Shown: positions 6,010 through 8,951 of the stretch, in pieces
Layout of the letters: each line of letters starts with the position of its first letter
Numbering within the stretch: position 1 is the stretch's first letter
NCBI GenBank assembly: GCA_002254975.1
Contig: NJEB01000066.1
Span: 1-8,951, forward strand
DNA: 8,951 nucleotides
From: Candidatus Hecatellales archaeon ex4484_218
Lineage (GTDB): Archaea > Thermoproteota > Bathyarchaeia > Hecatellales > Hecatellaceae
Direction of reading: 5' to 3'
Translations under genes and position numbers: made by a program
The notes under the pieces: generated by a model
The model's database searches: none
What the model was told of the DNA's origin: nothing
What the model saw: only the letters and a program-made list of their open reading frames with translations

Positions 6010-6240
6010 GGCTAATGGCTCTTACGGTGTTTATGATGAGGATTTCCCAGCAACTATTGCAACCTATAATTGGTGGGGGCATCCCTCAGGCCCCTACCCT
6101 ACTGGTCAAGGTGATGCTGTTAATGAATGGATAGAATATAGGCCATGGTTAAATGAATCTATAACTAAAGCAAAATATATAATAGCCTAAACTCTTAACT
6201 TAATCTTTTTATGGGTATGGAAAAATACTTTACTTTGGTG

Positions 6241-6463
6241 ATGTTTTTGGAGGAGAAAGAATTTTGGGAGGATATTCGTTGGATTGAGGAAAATTATGCT
6301 GAATTACAAAAACAGTTTAAGGATAAATGGGTTGCTATTGTTGGTAAAAAGGTTGTAAGTTATGGTGAAAAATCGTGGTGAAGTTAAAAAAAATGCTATG
6401 AAATTAACTGGGAAAAAAATTATTCCATTAATATACGTGGAAAGTGGGGCTGCTATCTATTAA
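6241..6463 (+). pseudogene. DUF5678 protein, frameshifted
   Basis: From ATG 6241 the frame reads FWEDIRWIEENYAELQKQF, then KDKWVAIVGKKVVSYGE, the conserved core of DUF5678 (WIEENYEELxxKYxGKWVAVxxxKVVAYG). It then stops at TGA 6379-6381. A one-base shift in the A5 run at 6368-6372 continues as NRGEVKKNAMKLTGKKIIPLIYVESGAAIY to TAA 6461-6463, matching the usual C-terminus (a helix and a strand ending in a valine/proline-rich segment). The joined product is about 74 residues. In-frame ATGs at 6211 and 6217 are alternative starts; GGTG just before 6241 is a weak ribosome binding site. DUF5678 has no established biochemical role. Its last 20 bp overlap the retropepsin-like gene, so the two were probably one transcription and translation unit before decay. 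Confidence 0.7.
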
Positions 6464-6907
6464 AGTAAAACTTACTCTTCTTAAGCAGTATGATGTTGAA
6501 CTTTTGAGGAAAATTCCAGATTATGGTAAACTGATTAGAGTTATAGGTTGGATTAAATTTAAAACCTTATTTGGTTGAACTGAACCTTCCCATGCAATAA
6601 TAGATTCTGGTGCTCATACAAGTCTAATTCCACTTAGCCTATGGCAAGAAATAGATGTAAAAATTATTTCAGACCATTATGTAAGGGGACTTGTACCAAA
6701 ACCTGGATGTAAAATAGATGTTAAAGTAGACTGGATTGAGGGAAAGATTGTTGATGAATATGGAAATTCTACTCCTAAAATAAAATTTAGAGCATTTTTA
6801 GTATTGGTTGGTAACATTCCACTTATAATTGGATTTAAAGATTGTTAAAAAAATTTCTTATCAAAATTGACCCAGTAGCTAATAAAGCTTTTATTGAAAT
6901 AAGGTAA
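6444..6907 (+). pseudogene. Retropepsin-like aspartic protease, disrupted by a TGA and a frameshift
   Basis: GTG 6444 starts MGLLSIKVKLTLLKQYDVEL and runs through VIGWIKFKTLFG to an in-frame TGA (6576-6578). The same frame continues TEPSHAIIDSGAHTSLIPLS, with the retropepsin active-site loop D54-S55-G56 intact, a central region (KIDVKVDWIEGKIVDEYG) and the second conserved segment VLVGNIPLIIGFKD. There it meets TAA 6846-6848. Shifting back one base near 6842 yields LLKKFLIKIDPVANKAFIEI to TAA 6905-6907, the expected C-terminus. So a clan AA protease of about 155 residues carries two lesions, one nonsense and one frameshift. No start codon lies between the TGA and the active site, so no active fragment is likely. 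It overlaps the DUF5678 gene by 20 bp. It belongs to a different subfamily from the homologue at 4624-5037. Confidence 0.75.
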
Positions 6908-6917
6908 AATATAAATC
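6905..6917 (+). promoter_or_regulatory. Probable promoter of the etfBA operon
   Basis: TAAAATATAAATC is a good archaeal TATA-like box, overlapping the stop of the decayed protease. Centred near 6912, it predicts transcription start around 6938 and a leader of about 44 nt to ATG 6982 (29 nt to the alternative ATG 6967). Confidence 0.5.
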
Positions 6918-6981
6918 TTTGCAAAGTTTACATGAAACTGAAAATGTTTTTATTAAGAATGGGGTTATGGTGGTTGAAAAA

Positions 6982-7770
6982 ATGGATATAATTGTTTGTG
7001 TTAAACATGTTCCAGATACAGCTGAAGCTGAGGTAACCATTGACCCTTCTGGGAGAGATATTAAAAAGGAAGGTTTACCTTTTGACATCAATGAATGGGA
7101 TAACTATGCTATAGAAGAAGCTTTATTGTTGAAGGAAAAACATGGTGGAAAGGTAACTGTAATAACGGTTGGACCTGAAGAATACAATGAAACTTTAAGA
7201 AAATGTTTGGCTAAAGGTGCTGATGAGGCTATTAGACTTTATGATGAATCTTTTAAAGGTTCTGATGGGTATACAACAGCCAAAATTTTGTATAGTGCTA
7301 TTAAAAACATGAAATTTGACCTAATTTTAACTGGAGCTATGGCTGGAGATGATGGTTATGCTCAGGTTGGTGTTACTTTAGCTGAAATGTTGGGGATTCC
7401 TCATGCTTCATTGGTGAAAAAAGTTGAGGTTAAGGATGGATGGGTTAAGGTAAACCGTGAACTTGAAGGTGGATTGGAGGAGGTTGCTGAGGTTAAACTT
7501 CCAGCGGTTTTAGCCATTCAAACAGGAATAAATGAGCCAAGATATGTATCTATAGCTGGGATTAGAAGAGCAGCAAAAAAAGAAATTAAAGTTTTAGGTT
7601 TAGCTGAGCTTGGTTTAAGCAAGGAAGAAGTTGGAGAACTAGGTTCACCAACTAGACTTGAAAGATTGTTTATTCCTGAAGTTACTAAGAAAGTTGAATT
7701 TTTAACCGGAGACCCTAGTGAGGTTGCTTCTAAACTTGCAAATGTTTTGAAGGAAAAGGGGGTATTGTAG
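6982..7770 (+). CDS. etfB: Electron transfer flavoprotein beta subunit
   Basis: This 262-residue subunit pairs with EtfA and binds the second nucleotide (AMP, or FAD in bifurcating ETFs). It receives electrons from acyl-CoA dehydrogenases in the cytoplasm. The N-terminus MDIIVCVKHVPDTAEAEVTI is the classic EtfB start, which is why ATG 6982 is preferred over in-frame ATG 6967 and earlier TTG codons. DPSGRDI (21-27), INEWDNYAIEEALLLKE (36-52), VTVGPEEYNETLRKCLAKGA (59-80) and AGDDGYAQVG (121-130) are family landmarks, and VNRELEGGLEEV (157-168) matches the EtfB signature region. The GD-x2-AQVG loop resembles the DGDTAQVGP stretch of bifurcating-type EtfB, but with Tyr for Thr and Val for Pro, so bifurcation is only suggested. 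Its stop is directly followed by the etfA start. The acyl-CoA dehydrogenase gene comes next. Confidence 0.93.
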   Translation: MDIIVCVKHVPDTAEAEVTIDPSGRDIKKEGLPFDINEWDNYAIEEALLLKEKHGGKVTVITVGPEEYNETLRKCLAKGADEAIRLYDESFKGSDGYTTAKILYSAIKNMKFDLILTGAMAGDDGYAQVGVTLAEMLGIPHASLVKKVEVKDGWVKVNRELEGGLEEVAEVKLPAVLAIQTGINEPRYVSIAGIRRAAKKEIKVLGLAELGLSKEEVGELGSPTRLERLFIPEVTKKVEFLTGDPSEVASKLANVLKEKGVL

Positions 7771-8757
7771 ATGGTTGAGGTTTTAGTTTTAGCTGAACAT
7801 AGGAAAGGTGAACTTAGAGATATTACATTTGAAATGTTGACTGGTGCAAGAAAAATTTGTGATAAAATTGGTGCAGATTTGACTGTTGCTCTTTTAGGGT
7901 TTAATGTTAAAGAATTTGCCAAGGAATTAGCTGATTATGCTAAACAAGTTTTGATTGTTGAAGATGAAAGAATTAAAGAATTTAATTCTGAAGCCTACCA
8001 AAAAATATTGGCAAAAATAATTGGTGAACGTAAACCTTTACTTGTTATGATTGGACATACAGCCATAGGGATGGATTTAGCTCCAAGTTTAGCTACATCC
8101 TTAAACATTCCTTTAACAACTGATTGTATAGGTTTAGATTTTAAAGATGGAAAACTTTATGCAATTAGACAGATTTATAGTGGAAAAGTTAATGCTGAAA
8201 TTACATTTAAAGATGCTGAAACCTACATGGTAACTATTCGTTCAGGAGCATTTCAACCTGAAAAACCTGAACCACCTATGGGTGGTGGAATTATCAATAT
8301 TCCTTCACCTTTAACAGATGAGGATTTTGCTGTCAAAAAATTTGTTGAATATGTTGAGGAAGCTAAAGGTGAAATTGATATTTCAGCTGCAGATATCGTA
8401 GTTTCTGTTGGAAGAGGGATTAAAGATGCTAAAAATATACCTTTAGTTGAGGAGTTTGCTAAAGCTGTTGGTGGAGTTCTTGCATGTAGCAGACCAATTG
8501 TAGATAAGGGTTGGCTTCCAAAAGACAGGCAGGTTGGAATTTCAGGTAAAACTGTTAAACCTAAACTTTACATTGCTGTTGGGATTAGTGGGGCTTTTCA
8601 ACATTTAGCTGGAATTAAAGGTTCAGGAGTTATTATTGCAGTTAATAAAGACCCTAAAGCACCCATCTTTAGAGTTGCAGATTACGGGATTGTTGATGAC
8701 TTGTTTAAGGTAATACCAGTTTTAAAGGATAAGATCTTAGAATTAAAAGGAAAATAA
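7771..8757 (+). CDS. etfA: Electron transfer flavoprotein alpha subunit
   Basis: This 328-residue subunit carries the main FAD and forms the heterodimer with EtfB. The N-terminal half has the nucleotide-binding-like domain (MVEVLVLAEHRKGELRDITF; TAIGMDLAPSLATSLNIPLTTD around 97-118). The C-terminal FAD domain has SVGRGIK (212-218), a conserved CSRPIVDKGWLP (239-250), QVGISGKTV (254-262), and YIAVGISGAFQH followed by LAGIKGSGVI (267-287), then NKDPKAPIFRVADYGIV (292-308). These are the standard flavin and phosphate contacts, including Arg215 and the SGKT and GISGA loops. It starts on the base after the etfB TAG, with GGGGGT (7758-7763) inside the etfB end as ribosome binding site, so translation is coupled. 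Length and motifs look intact. Together with the dehydrogenase it indicates fatty-acyl or other acyl-CoA oxidation; the final acceptor may be the HdrCB-like protein. Confidence 0.95.
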   Translation: MVEVLVLAEHRKGELRDITFEMLTGARKICDKIGADLTVALLGFNVKEFAKELADYAKQVLIVEDERIKEFNSEAYQKILAKIIGERKPLLVMIGHTAIGMDLAPSLATSLNIPLTTDCIGLDFKDGKLYAIRQIYSGKVNAEITFKDAETYMVTIRSGAFQPEKPEPPMGGGIINIPSPLTDEDFAVKKFVEYVEEAKGEIDISAADIVVSVGRGIKDAKNIPLVEEFAKAVGGVLACSRPIVDKGWLPKDRQVGISGKTVKPKLYIAVGISGAFQHLAGIKGSGVIIAVNKDPKAPIFRVADYGIVDDLFKVIPVLKDKILELKGK

Positions 8758-8791
8758 ACTTGAATACAACATATTTTTTGAGTGGAAAAAA

Positions 8792-8951
8792 ATGGATTTT
8801 GAATTGAATGAAGTGCAAAAAGATATTCAAAGAGCTGCAAGAGAATTTGCTCAATTTCCCAGAAGAATATGGTGGACAAGGTTTAGGTATGGTTGAAAAT
8901 GTTTTAATTGTTGAAGAATTTTGTAGAGCTAACTCAACTCTTGGAACAGCC
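8792..8951 (+). pseudogene. Acyl-CoA dehydrogenase, 5' part, internal deletion and frameshift, truncated by window end
   Basis: ATG 8792, 34 bp after etfA and preceded by GAGTGG, starts MDFELNEVQKDIQRAAREFA, the typical first helix of acyl-CoA dehydrogenases. In the family about 35 further residues precede the FPEEYGGxG loop. Here that loop follows at once but in another frame (+1), reading FPEEYGGQGLGMVENVLIVE and then EFCRANSTLGTA to the window edge. The original frame stops at TGA 8894-8896. About 100 bp therefore seems to be missing, in a number not divisible by three, with the junction near 8852-8860. If real, the gene is dead at its N-terminal domain; if an assembly collapse, it is a normal FAD enzyme oxidising acyl-CoA and reducing the adjacent ETF. 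The catalytic base region lies outside the window. The sequence resembles archaeal (Archaeoglobus-type) enzymes. Confidence 0.75.

Larger units (their letters stand above)
5242..6190 (+). pseudogene. Exported parallel beta-helix (NosD-like) protein, frameshifted by a 7-bp duplication
   Basis: From TTG 5242 the protein has a signal peptide (hydrophobic 10-31, likely cleavage VGA-EN near 32-33). A domain typical of right-handed beta-helix surface proteins follows (WVDKDKDWVYDVGEPTFDTI, then QYAIDAASQGDWI). Then come about five 23-27-residue coils, each opening with GI (GIYACEVNNC, GIGVFDSLKC, GIAVGYLDGC, GIWLEYSNQT, GIHIDSKSTE) and rich in Asn. Many NxT/S sequons suggest N-glycosylation. The frame stops at TAA 6004-6006, inside a tandem ATAATAC duplication. 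Removing one copy restores a frame to TAA 6188-6190, ending in the conserved ATYNWWGHPSGPY, then GQGDAVNEWIEYRPWL. The protein is probably surface-exposed, binding or acting on carbohydrate; no catalytic residues are identifiable. TTG 5227 is an alternative start. It may be a pseudogene or a phase-variable gene. Confidence 0.8.

Noticed and set aside
6576..6578. TGA in the retropepsin gene as a selenocysteine codon
   Set aside because: The family has no cysteine expected there, no recoding hairpin is visible, and a second lesion follows near 6842, so decay is simpler.
7518..7922. Minus-strand open frame of 134 codons across the etfB/etfA junction
   Set aside because: It is antisense to two well-conserved genes; its Ser/Leu-rich composition is a by-product of the coding strand.
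8682..8879. Minus-strand open frame across the etfA end and acyl-CoA dehydrogenase start
   Set aside because: It is antisense to recognisable coding sequence and has no motif.

Overview
The window looks like part of an AT-rich archaeal genome. I infer this from Shine-Dalgarno sites of the GGAGGTGA type, frequent TTG starts, A/T-rich TATA-like boxes, and gene families typical of archaea: a membrane-anchored winged-helix regulator, a HEPN/minimal-nucleotidyltransferase pair, DUF5678 with retropepsin-like proteases, and an ETF/acyl-CoA dehydrogenase set resembling that of Archaeoglobus. An uncultured Thermoproteota lineage (Bathyarchaeia-like) is a guess; no rRNA or other taxonomic marker is present.

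Layout. 4-607 (+): class I methyltransferase broken by a one-base frameshift in an A7 run. It converges on a minus-strand block: exported protein (1188-1736), then membrane-bound winged-helix regulator (613-1128). Further upstream on the minus strand is a HEPN gene (1976-2365), whose overlapping nucleotidyltransferase partner (1762-1998) is cut off at its GS motif. Next is an isochorismatase-like hydrolase (2505-3038, minus), divergent from an HdrCB-like Fe-S oxidoreductase (3145-4260, plus). 4261-6907 is an accessory region: a possible antitoxin relic, a small ORF coupled to a clan AA aspartic protease whose catalytic Asp is Asn (4624-5037), an exported beta-helix protein frameshifted by a 7-bp tandem duplication (5242-6190), and a decayed DUF5678/retropepsin pair (6241-6907). 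6982 to the end is an ETF operon: etfB, etfA, then an acyl-CoA dehydrogenase that appears to have lost an internal segment and shifted frame.

How the genes work together. EtfB and EtfA would form an FAD heterodimer taking electrons from acyl-CoA dehydrogenases in beta-oxidation-like metabolism. The HdrCB-like protein, about 2.7 kb upstream of etfB, is a plausible partner for passing those electrons on; this is inferred from known ETF/HdrD-like associations, not from one shared operon. The exported protein and the membrane regulator may form a sensing pair.

The most unusual feature is the density of lesions. Six reading frames are broken or truncated (methyltransferase, nucleotidyltransferase, beta-helix protein, DUF5678, retropepsin, acyl-CoA dehydrogenase), and a seventh is possible (antitoxin relic). 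Several other genes look intact. The lesions include homopolymer shifts, a 7-bp tandem duplication, an in-frame TGA and a multi-codon deletion, so they are not all one kind of sequencing error, although assembly error cannot be excluded from sequence alone.
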